A stretch of DNA of 63,926 nt from assembly GCF_009812035.1 (NCBI RefSeq), contig NZ_VZIZ01000026.1, positions 1-63,926 on the forward strand, given 5' to 3'. Shown here one piece after another: positions 54,295 through 61,907 of the stretch; position 1 is the stretch's first letter, and the number at the start of each line of letters is the position of its first letter. A model generated the notes under the pieces. That model was not told the origin of the DNA, ran no database searches, and saw nothing but the letters and a program-made list of their open reading frames with translations. A program made the position numbers and the translations under genes. This DNA comes from Psychrobacter nivimaris (GTDB lineage Bacteria > Pseudomonadota > Gammaproteobacteria > Pseudomonadales > Moraxellaceae).

Positions 54295-54996
54295 ATGCAT
54301 CATTATTCTATTCATGACGAAGCACATTTGAGCAATCGCAATCATTGGTTGAGGGCAGCAGTGCTGGGTGCGAATGATGGTTTGATTTCGACAGCCAGTT
54401 TATTGGTTGGGGTAGCGGCTGCCAGCCCAAGCAGTCAGACATTGCTGTTGACTGGCATGGCCGCGTTGACCGCAGGTGCGTTGTCGATGGCGGCTGGCGA
54501 GTATATTTCTGTCTCATCACAAGCGGATACCGAAAAGGCGGATCTCGATAAAGAGAGACATGAGCTGACGCATAATGCTGAGCGTGAGCTAATAGAGCTC
54601 ACAAAAATTTATGAAGCGCGGGGACTTGAGCATGATTTGGCACATCAAGTGGCCGTAAGCTTGACTGAGCACAATGCCCTGGAGGCTCATGCTCGTGATG
54701 AGATAGGCTTAACGGATCTTAGTGAAGCGAAGCCTATTCATGCATCAGTTGCCTCTGGACTATCATTTATAGCGGGGGCGATACTACCGATCATTGGGAT
54801 ACTACTATTACCAGCGGAAACACTGGTTTGGTCACTGGCCTCTTTGACGATAGTAGGCTTAATGCTACTTGGGATCATCTCTGCTCGTTTGGGCGGTGCG
54901 CCTGTTGTTCCTGCTACTACTAGAGTAGTAGTTTGGGGGGTACTAGCTATGGTAGCAACCTCATTGATTGGCCGCTTATTTGGCGTGGCCATTTAA
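54295..54996 (+). CDS. VIT1/CCC1-family iron or manganese transporter
   Basis: A VIT family member with five predicted helices: WLRAAVLGANDGLISTASLLVGVAAA, then ALTAGALSMAAGEYISVSSQ with the conserved GE signature, and a soluble metal-binding helical hairpin (HELTHNAERELIELTKIYEARGL). The start at 54295 follows AAGGATTTT; GTG 54271 is less likely. It follows the redox operon by 136 bp and may share its metal role. Confidence 0.9.
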   Translation: MHHYSIHDEAHLSNRNHWLRAAVLGANDGLISTASLLVGVAAASPSSQTLLLTGMAALTAGALSMAAGEYISVSSQADTEKADLDKERHELTHNAERELIELTKIYEARGLEHDLAHQVAVSLTEHNALEAHARDEIGLTDLSEAKPIHASVASGLSFIAGAILPIIGILLLPAETLVWSLASLTIVGLMLLGIISARLGGAPVVPATTRVVVWGVLAMVATSLIGRLFGVAI

Positions 54997-55027
54997 CAAC
55001 ATACTCACTCCATGACAACCTAACTGG

Positions 55028-55882
55028 TTACTGTCCTTTTTTAGCGTATTGTTTGATGGTGGGTAGGTCTTTGACAATGGCATTGCCAACAATGTTGGGA
55101 AACAGTCGATTGAGCCATGCAAAAAAACGCTCGGGAAACCCCAAATGCTGATGCGCCTGCTTGGTTGATATAAAGTGAATCAACGCTTTTGCGACGGTCT
55201 TAGGCGAGTCCATTTTCACTTTCAATGCCTCATTCATGGCGACGACTGCGTCTTTATTCATGGTGGTCTTGGTGGCTCTAGGCGCAAAATATCGAAACTT
55301 CACTGAGGTGTCGGCATACTCGCGGCCTAACGCTTCACTTGCGCCGCGTAAGGCAAACTTGCTAGCGCTATAAGCACTAAAACCTGGGTAGCCAATACTG
55401 CCAAAGGTTGAGCCAACACTGATTATTTGGCTCGGACTATGCTGTGCTATCAAGATAGGCAGTAGTCTTTTTATGAGCTGTAGTGGATACGCCACATTGA
55501 CCAACATCATCTGTTCGATCGTATCATCACTTTGATCCGTGAGTAATGCAAAGTCATTGATACCTGCATTGAGTATGACAGTATCAATGACGTTTCCATG
55601 GCCTTGTGTCATTTCACCCAGCCCCTCTAACAGTAGCGATTGCGACGCCTGCGAGCTTAAGTCACATGTATGAGACAGAAGCGGGACATCAGGATAGTCT
55701 TTGGTCAACTCATCCACTAAATGCGTCAAGGTTTGATTGTTACGCCCGATCAAGATTACCGGTCGATTATTGGCACATAATTGCCGTGCGATCTCTTGTC
55801 CGATACCACCCGTGGCACCAATTAGTATGGTGTATTGCAGGGTAGACTGTATTAGGGCTGATTGACCATTAGGTAGTGTCAT
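55028..55882 (-). CDS. SDR-family oxidoreductase of the thermostable-hemolysin cluster
   Basis: A 284-residue SDR with IGATGGIGQEIARQL, NAGIN, catalytic Ser in SVGSTFGSIG and YSASKFALRGASEAL (Tyr/Lys). The C-terminal part (HQHLGFPERFFAWLNRLFPN) has an amphipathic stretch that may associate with membranes. Starts with AAGGA upstream; 77 bp after the TauD gene. Probably the last enzyme of the four-gene leftward cluster; acts on an acyl or amine substrate not known. Confidence 0.88.
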   Translation of the reverse strand: MTLPNGQSALIQSTLQYTILIGATGGIGQEIARQLCANNRPVILIGRNNQTLTHLVDELTKDYPDVPLLSHTCDLSSQASQSLLLEGLGEMTQGHGNVIDTVILNAGINDFALLTDQSDDTIEQMMLVNVAYPLQLIKRLLPILIAQHSPSQIISVGSTFGSIGYPGFSAYSASKFALRGASEALGREYADTSVKFRYFAPRATKTTMNKDAVVAMNEALKVKMDSPKTVAKALIHFISTKQAHQHLGFPERFFAWLNRLFPNIVGNAIVKDLPTIKQYAKKGQ

Positions 55883-55959
55883 GATATCGCATCCTTGTTG
55901 AACAATTATTATTAAAGCATGGATTATTGAAGCACGGATTGTAGTGATATGCGCTGTTG

Positions 55960-56916
55960 CTAATCGTCTGAGTGATTAATGCCATGCTTAATTCCAAGAC
56001 CCATCGCAATATACAGCTTACGCTCTGCTAAGGGCACGTCAATTTGTCGACGACCATGCATGATGCGTTTGTTGTCTAGTATCACCACATCACCATTTTG
56101 CCACGCAATTTCTTGAGTATGCACTTCACAGATTCGAGTCAGCTTGGCTATTAGCTCATCATCAACGCTTTGACTATTCGCTAGGGTGAACTTAGGTTTT
56201 TCATAGTTAAATGATGGCCCAAGTAATGTGTTTGCAAAGGCGAACTGCCCGCTTAAGTTGTCCTCTCGGATAGCAGGTACCTGTAACACGTACCGAACGC
56301 CGCCATCTGTCTGAGGCTCTACATGATGCGTTAACGTCTTGCTCGTCGTCGCAGCGATAAATTTATCTAAATCATCCAAGCTTATTTGATCAGCGGCATC
56401 TGTTCTGCCGGTCGCAGTAGCCACGTAATTTTGCCAAATTGCTTGAGGTAAATAGCGACTGATACGCATCGGCTGACTAAAAGTGGCTTTTAGCTCAGGT
56501 GATAGTGCTTGATACACAGCATATCCATCACATATCGTTGTTTGTGAGCCTTTTTTGGCGCTTAACTCACTAAAAAAGGCAATGACATCAGGTGGCATCG
56601 GCGTATTGCCATTTTCGATATGTAGTCCAATAGCATGCGCACCTGCGTCCACTTTTTGGGCTTCAGAAGTGATGTTTTGACGGGCAGGATCATAGGTTAA
56701 GGTCTGACACAGTTGACTCATCAACTGACTAAACGTGTCCACATCGTAGTGATGACCTCGAAGTAACATCCAACCATGGGTTTTTAAGGCCGTTAAAATA
56801 TCAGAGGTCTTAGGTAATGATACGCTGGCAGACACTTGAGAGGTTAGTACCTCAGGAGTGTCAATTTCGATAACGTCACTTTTTATCAAATCATTTAGCA
56901 TAAGAGTGGTTTGCAT
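55960..56916 (-). CDS. TauD/TfdA-family Fe(II)/2OG dioxygenase
   Basis: A clavaminate synthase-like fold with iron ligands H99 and E101 (GLHIENGNT, an HxE variant of HxD) and H287 (RIMHGRRQ), and R299 for 2OG. Family members hydroxylate, desaturate or rearrange amino-acid or fatty-acid-derived substrates; close context enzymes are found in natural-product clusters. It is the third gene of the cluster, 173 bp after the AMP-ligase gene. Confidence 0.88.
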   Translation of the reverse strand: MQTTLMLNDLIKSDVIEIDTPEVLTSQVSASVSLPKTSDILTALKTHGWMLLRGHHYDVDTFSQLMSQLCQTLTYDPARQNITSEAQKVDAGAHAIGLHIENGNTPMPPDVIAFFSELSAKKGSQTTICDGYAVYQALSPELKATFSQPMRISRYLPQAIWQNYVATATGRTDAADQISLDDLDKFIAATTSKTLTHHVEPQTDGGVRYVLQVPAIREDNLSGQFAFANTLLGPSFNYEKPKFTLANSQSVDDELIAKLTRICEVHTQEIAWQNGDVVILDNKRIMHGRRQIDVPLAERKLYIAMGLGIKHGINHSDD

Positions 56917-57089
56917 AATGCTGTCCTATAACGATAAGTGGTAAAAATATATGTAGGCTAACGGCTAGCTTTGATCTATTTAGGTTTGGTCTATTTATGT
57001 ACTATCTAAACGGTCAACGGCATTTTTCCTACTATGTTTTATTAAAAGCTTAGTAATAGAGTCTGTTGTGCTGCTGGTGAGAGTGTCCG

Positions 57090-58742
57090 TTATAAGCCGA
57101 GTGCTGATTTATAAGTCTCAAGAATTTGTAGTCGTCGCAATTTACCGTTATCGGTTAATAATCCATTGTCAGTGCTGAAAGGTAGCTCGGCTAGATGCCA
57201 CTGTTTGATACGAGCATAGTCAGGCAAGGTTTGGTTTACGATATTTAGTGCTTGTTTGATAGCAGATTGTAAATCACTGTTATCTGCTGATGTCGCGTTA
57301 GGGTTGGCGACTATCACCGCAGATAGATGAGGCTCACCATCTCCGAGTACCGCTACCTGATAAATAATGGGCTGCGTTGAGAGCTGCGCTTCTACCCATT
57401 CAGGCGAGATATTGCGGCCAAAACTACTGATGAGCACGTTTTTGCGTCGACCCGTGATGTATAAATAGCCGTCGTCATCTAGATGACCGATATCCCCTGT
57501 GGCAATGATGCCATTGTCTTCGTTGCTATTATCATGGTTTAGGTAGCCTTGCATCGCATTGCCTTTGACCATCACCTCGCCACTATCTGCGATGCTGACC
57601 GATGCATGAGGCATAGGTTTACCCACACTGCCTGCGCGCTTTGCTTTAGGCGTATTTAGACTGACCACAGAGCCACATTCAGACAAGCCATAGCCCTCAT
57701 AGACAGGCAAGTTTAAGGTGTTAGCATCTTGTAATAATTTGGGTGAAACTTTGCCGCCGCCTACTGCCATAAATCTTAAGGATGGCAAAGCAATACTAGG
57801 CGTACACTCGCCACTAGTGCTTGTGCAAATTTGGGATTTTTCATTAGCTGCCATTTGCTCGCAAATGGCTTTTAGCATTTGTGGTAATAAAATAACACTG
57901 GCGATATCATGGGTTCGTACGGTTTTTATCAGCCGCTCGGCATCAAAGGCTTGATTGGATAGCAAACCAAATTGATCAATTTGCCCTGTCACCAAAGTAC
58001 GGCCCATGTATAGGCTCACGTAGACGCCTGCCACGTTTTCTAACAAAGTGGCAAAAGGCAACACGCTCAAATGACTAAATTTGCTTGTGGTCTCGGTAAC
58101 TTCTGAAGTGTTAGCAGCGTCATTTTTCAAGGTGTCAGCTAGCGCACCCGATAACGACTCAACAATACGCATCAAAGTATCTTGACCCAAACATACGCCT
58201 TTTGGCATACCAGTACTGCCTGAGGTGTAAGTCACTTTGCAAAAATCGTTGGCAGTAGAGGAATTTTGAGAGGTAAGGCTAGGGTCAATGATAGTGTCAG
58301 TAAGTTGATAAAAGCTACCTTTGATATGAGTCGCCTGCTCAGACTTAATGGCTTTTGTCTCTGGTGTATCAGCGATCACCCAATGATCCATATTGTCTAT
58401 GATTGGCATTGTTAAACTAGCTCCAACATATACCGTCTCTATCTGCGCATCTTGTAGTAAGTGCGCAATTTGTGATGCACTAAAGAATAAGGGGATTGGC
58501 ACAACGACCGCGCCGACGGTACTCAATGCCAAATCGAGTATGATCCAATCTATATCATTATGGGTATATAAAGCGACACGCTTGCCTTGCCATATGTCTA
58601 ATGTCTCATGGAGCACCGACAACGTGCGTTGAAGCTGGCCATAAGTCAGACTGATCGTTTTGTCATTGTCTATCGTCTGTATCGCCACTTGCATAGGTGA
58701 CTGACGGGCATGCTCACATATCGCGGTATAAATGGGTTTCAT
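57090..58742 (-). CDS. AMP-binding acyl-CoA/acyl-ACP ligase-type enzyme
   Basis: Adenylate-forming enzyme with YTSGSTGMPKGVCLG (A3), YGLSECGSV (A5), TGDIGHLDDDGYLYITGRRKNVLIS (A7-A8) and the catalytic Lys of A10 in DNGKLRR. The residues match fatty-acid-activating rather than amino-acid-activating members. At 550 residues it is standalone, without a carrier domain. It lies between the thermostable-hemolysin gene and TauD gene and probably activates the pathway's acid. Confidence 0.9.
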   Translation of the reverse strand: MKPIYTAICEHARQSPMQVAIQTIDNDKTISLTYGQLQRTLSVLHETLDIWQGKRVALYTHNDIDWIILDLALSTVGAVVVPIPLFFSASQIAHLLQDAQIETVYVGASLTMPIIDNMDHWVIADTPETKAIKSEQATHIKGSFYQLTDTIIDPSLTSQNSSTANDFCKVTYTSGSTGMPKGVCLGQDTLMRIVESLSGALADTLKNDAANTSEVTETTSKFSHLSVLPFATLLENVAGVYVSLYMGRTLVTGQIDQFGLLSNQAFDAERLIKTVRTHDIASVILLPQMLKAICEQMAANEKSQICTSTSGECTPSIALPSLRFMAVGGGKVSPKLLQDANTLNLPVYEGYGLSECGSVVSLNTPKAKRAGSVGKPMPHASVSIADSGEVMVKGNAMQGYLNHDNSNEDNGIIATGDIGHLDDDGYLYITGRRKNVLISSFGRNISPEWVEAQLSTQPIIYQVAVLGDGEPHLSAVIVANPNATSADNSDLQSAIKQALNIVNQTLPDYARIKQWHLAELPFSTDNGLLTDNGKLRRLQILETYKSALGL

Positions 58743-58805
58743 GTTATTCTCACTGTCTTGTAGTGGTGCAGTGTTATTGGTTGATGGTAAGCTAATGAAT
58801 GAGTA

Positions 58806-59657
58806 TTAAACGGTTATCTTATTTAGCGTCAAACGAGTGGCATAATTCATCTCTAACGTTTCGTTATAGCGATAATGAGGGGCGCATACCCGCTTAGCAT
58901 CTGCCACATTGATGGCGACCACCAAAGGGTTGTGCTGATAGTAATGGCCCCATGATGATACTTGCTCAGGGTCTTCTAGCGCTTCTGCAGTGGCCTTGGC
59001 AATAACATGGCTGCGAATGCCCATATGCGCCAATATATGTCGCACAGCATCGGTGCCAGTACACACTACCCAGTCTGCTTTGGTTTGGTATTCATGAGTC
59101 GTAGGATTCAGGGTAGGGGTAGATAAATAAAACACCAAAAATGCTATCATAAGCCGCGCGCTACCAGCACAACCTGATGCTAAATTGCCAATCTCAAAAA
59201 TGCGCTGACGATTGACTAGCTCGCCTGCTACTCTACTGATCTCATTTTGTATTGGCGTGTTTAAATACTGCTCTAAAAATATCTTATCTTCACAGATAGG
59301 TTTTAGACCGATAGCAACGCTCGTGCCTTTAAACGCGGGCAAAGTATCATCGTCAGCGGATAACCAATCGCCATAGGATGGCATATCGGCAAAACCTGAA
59401 AACAAAATAGGCATAAAGTAGCTTAATCTAGCGTGATGGATGTACTCATATATTTGTTTGATGAATGCTTGGGCATCTTGATTTTGAGTATATGAAGTAG
59501 GCGATGTCGCTATTGGAATTTGAGTGCTGGCGCGTATATATAGGGATGAAGGTATTCCTTGCACCTCCAATATTGACATTGGCTTAACGGCTTCAATATA
59601 GAAGGTCGTATTTAGAACATTCTGCAAGGTATGAGTGCTATCAATAGATAATGACAT
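58806..59657 (-). CDS. Thermostable hemolysin family protein (GNAT-like)
   Basis: A 283-residue member of the T_hemolysin family (Pfam PF12261), which despite its name has a GNAT/acyltransferase-like fold related to autoinducer synthases. RIFEIGNLASGCAGSARLMIAFLV (about residues 152-175) is the family's core segment, preceded by YIRASTQIPIA and ILFSGFADMPSYGDW. It starts with GGAGA upstream. As first gene of a cluster with ligase, oxygenase and SDR, an acyl-transfer role is more plausible than haemolysis. Confidence 0.8.
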   Translation of the reverse strand: MSLSIDSTHTLQNVLNTTFYIEAVKPMSILEVQGIPSSLYIRASTQIPIATSPTSYTQNQDAQAFIKQIYEYIHHARLSYFMPILFSGFADMPSYGDWLSADDDTLPAFKGTSVAIGLKPICEDKIFLEQYLNTPIQNEISRVAGELVNRQRIFEIGNLASGCAGSARLMIAFLVFYLSTPTLNPTTHEYQTKADWVVCTGTDAVRHILAHMGIRSHVIAKATAEALEDPEQVSSWGHYYQHNPLVVAINVADAKRVCAPHYRYNETLEMNYATRLTLNKITV

Positions 59658-59778
59658 CAGCTGTCTCCAAATGGCTAAAAGCTTTTAGCACGATTAACAT
59701 CATGGAAGCATGATAAAGGAGCAACCTTAACTGAACCTTAAGGTTGTATCGTTTTTAACAATCAAACCCCGGTATTGA

Positions 59779-59871
59779 CAAACCCCAATATTAAGCACAT
59801 CAACTAAGTAAAATACCAATTAAAGAAAGGTTACTAACACTATGCACAATATAGTGTTGGCAACCTTTTTT
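59779..59871 (+). repeat. Dispersed AAACCCC repeat with hairpin (copy 3)
   Basis: Matches 46309-46402 along its length: CAAACCCCAATATTAA, CAACTAAGTAAAATACC, GGTTAC and GGCAACCTTTTTT. Its hairpin arms AACACTAT/ATAGTGTT pair perfectly, differing from copy 2 by one paired change (A-T versus G-C). A partial extra start CAAACCCCGGTATTGA precedes it at 59763. Confidence 0.8.
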
Positions 59872-60139
59872 ACTTCTATAAAAATCAGTCACATCGTATA
59901 TGAATTTATGATATTGATATTCTTATAACCGCACTAATGAGGTGGTTAGCATCTGACAAATCTCAAGCCAGCCTATATCTAGCTTAAAAGTAGCGAATCT
60001 ATATATCTGATCAGACAATAAGATACTACTCTCGCTGTTGCCAGTCATTTTGACCTACAGGCAACCGATCAAGTAAGTCACGTCTCGATCTCCAGTCAGA
60101 TATGTGTGTATCTAATAATGCTTTAAATCTATCGTTGTG
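59872..60139. other. Intergenic sequence upstream of restriction-locus remnants
   Basis: AT-rich sequence without a convincing gene. It ends where the YgjP-type remnant begins. Nothing further recognised. Confidence 0.4.
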
Positions 60140-60299
60140 CTATCGTTCCTTAAAGTGTAATAACTCATGCACGATAATATACTCTAAACCGGGAAGGGCT
60201 TTTTAGCCAATTCAAGATTAAGTAATATTCGCCATTGCTCGATATTGCAGCTACCCCATTTAGTTTTCATCTTTTGTACTTGCTAGCCACAGACAGTCC
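60140..60299 (-). pseudogene. YgjP/DUF45-type metallopeptidase remnant
   Basis: Reading leftward, VQKMKTKWGSCNIEQWRILL then LNLELAKKPFP, then after a one-base frameshift GLEYIIVHELLHFKER and a stop. KTKWGSC and the zinc motif HELLH (HExxH) are hallmarks of the family, which often lies next to type I hsdR. The N-terminal half is absent and the IS51-group element at 60303 abuts the break. Confidence 0.8.
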
Positions 60300-60352
60300 C
60301 ATTGAACCGCCCCGAGATTGTCGGAGACTCAACATTCTGAGAGAATACGACA

Positions 60353-60661
60353 ATGAAAAGACAAACCTACACTCCTGAGATTAAAGAACGCGCCGTTCGC
60401 ATGCTGATAGAAGCGTTGGGCGACTATCCCTCCACATGGTCAGCGATTCAAGCCATTGCCCCTAAGATTGGCTGTACGCCTGAAACCCTGCGGTCGTGGC
60501 ATAAAAAACACATCGATCAAACTATTCCTGCATCGGTGCAAGCGCAAAGTGATAAAGAGCGCATCAAGGAGCTTGAACGCGAATGCAGAGAGCTCAAGCA
60601 AGCCAATGAGATCATACGTAAGGCTGCCGCTTTTTTCGCCCAGGCGGAGCTCGACCGCTGA
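60353..60661 (+). CDS. IS51-group transposase OrfA
   Basis: A 102-residue HTH protein: MKRQTYTPEIKERAVRMLIE, TWSAIQAIAPKIGCTPETLRSWHKK and the leucine-zipper helix IKELERECRELKQANEIIRKAAAFF. A T6C run near its end (about 60630) is a candidate frameshift site for the OrfAB fusion. Confidence 0.93.
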   Translation: MKRQTYTPEIKERAVRMLIEALGDYPSTWSAIQAIAPKIGCTPETLRSWHKKHIDQTIPASVQAQSDKERIKELERECRELKQANEIIRKAAAFFAQAELDR

Positions 60662-60669
60662 CTAAAATC

Positions 60670-61572
60670 ATGATTCAATTCATCGACGATCATAAGAATA
60701 ATTATGGGGTCGAGCTGATCTGTAGAGTATTACCGATTGCCCCATCAACCTATCACCGTACTAAAGACTTGGAGAGCTACCCTGAAAAACGCTCACTGCG
60801 CAGTCAACATGACGACTTTTACATCAGCGAGATTAAACGCATCTGGCAGGACAGCAAATGCCGTTACGGTGCGCGTAAAGTATGGCAGCAGATGAAAGCT
60901 GAGGGGTTAAAGGTTGCTCGGTGTACCGTAGAGCGATTAATGAAGCAGTATGGCCTACAAGGCGTCTGGCGTGGCAAAGGCAAGATTACCACCAACAGCC
61001 GTGACGACCAAAAGCGCGCTGATGACTTAGTCAATCGTAACTTTAGCGCTTATCGTCCTAACCAGCTGTGGGTTGCAGATTTTACCTATATCAAGACGAC
61101 AAGCGGCTGGGTCTATACCGCTTTTATTATTGATGTGTTTGCCCGTGCTATCGTTGGTTGGAAGGTATCTAATCGTATGAACACCGATATGGTGATGGCG
61201 GCTTTAAATCAAGCAATAGCAGATAGAAACTATCCCAAAGATGTGATTCATCACAGTGATCGAGGGGTTCAGTATTTATCCATTCGCTATACTGATAAAA
61301 TGGCTGACTGCGGTGTGATTGCCTCTGTTGGTACAACAGGTGATTCATACGACAATGCACTGGCTGAAACGGTCAACGGGCTTTATAAGTCTGAGGTGAT
61401 TCATTATTTAAAGCAAAACTGGACTGGTGTGAACGATGTTGAACTGGCAACCCTTGAGTGGGTGGACTGGTTTAATAAAACCCGTTTACATGGCACGATT
61501 GGATATGTGTCACCCTTTGAGTTTGAAAAGCGGTATTATGATAATTTAACCCTGTCAGGCATCGCTGCCTGA
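60670..61572 (+). CDS. IS51-group transposase OrfB
   Basis: A 300-residue integrase-core transposase. HTH_21 (YHRTKDLESYPEKRS region), then the DDE residues D in WVADFTYI, D in HHSDRGVQY and E in ALAETVNGLYKSE. The C-terminal HGTIGYVSPFEFEKRYY is typical. Intact and in the expected overlap with orfA. Confidence 0.94.
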   Translation: MIQFIDDHKNNYGVELICRVLPIAPSTYHRTKDLESYPEKRSLRSQHDDFYISEIKRIWQDSKCRYGARKVWQQMKAEGLKVARCTVERLMKQYGLQGVWRGKGKITTNSRDDQKRADDLVNRNFSAYRPNQLWVADFTYIKTTSGWVYTAFIIDVFARAIVGWKVSNRMNTDMVMAALNQAIADRNYPKDVIHHSDRGVQYLSIRYTDKMADCGVIASVGTTGDSYDNALAETVNGLYKSEVIHYLKQNWTGVNDVELATLEWVDWFNKTRLHGTIGYVSPFEFEKRYYDNLTLSGIAA

Positions 61573-61642
61573 CTCAAGTAAATCACTCTCCGATAAAGTC
61601 GGGGCGGTTCACATCGATCTGACCAGACCAGACTATTTATTG

Positions 61643-61689
61643 ATTAAAATCTCTCAAGTTAATGTCTACAGATTTGACAGCAGAGGTCA
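61643..61689 (-). repeat. Solitary terminus of the IS3-family element at 21866
   Basis: Read leftward from 61689, TGACCTCTGCTGTC, AAATCTGTAGACATT and ACTTGAGAGATTTTA match the left end at 21866-21912 at 43 of 47 positions. There is no accompanying transposase gene. It lies between the hsdR remnant and the IS51-group element. Confidence 0.8.
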
Positions 61690-61747
61690 AGCTTGATGCC
61701 ACTTCTTAAAAAGGTTGCCTTTTTCAAGATACTGATAGCACGTGTGA

Positions 61748-61907
61748 TCAGGGCATACTAAAATCGTACTTTTTCAACCATTGCTCCAAGGTGTCGCGCT
61801 CTATGTTTTTACTGCCAGTTGCATAGATAGCGATAGCCTAGCGTATCGGTAAAAAAGCGTATGACACGGTTTTGAGTGAATATTTCTATATCGTCCACGT
61901 TACTCAT
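61748..61907 (-). pseudogene. hsdR: Type I restriction subunit HsdR, N-terminal remnant
   Basis: From ATG 61907 the frame reads MSNVDDIEIFTQNRVIRFF then DTLGYRYLCNWQ, and after a frameshift GSKNIERDTLEQWLKKYDFS. This is the typical start of HsdR (TQNRV...YRYLGNW...NIE). The start codon overlaps the stop of the upstream DUF262 gene. All helicase and nuclease domains are missing. Confidence 0.82.

Larger units (their letters stand above)
60303..61611 (+). mobile_element. Complete IS3-family, IS51-group element, 1309 bp
   Basis: Terminal inverted repeats begin TGAACCGCCCCGA at both ends with 22 of about 27 matching positions (left 60303; right inward from 61611). It is flanked by CAT on both sides (60300-60302 and 61612-61614), a 3-bp target duplication typical of IS3 elements. 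Both open frames are intact, so it may still be mobile. A second, inverted copy end is at 1-60. Confidence 0.92.

Noticed and set aside
1..61611. Composite transposon bounded by the two IS51-group copies
   Set aside because: The window is 60 kb of ordinary chromosomal genes, and the copies differ in sequence; nothing shows joint movement.
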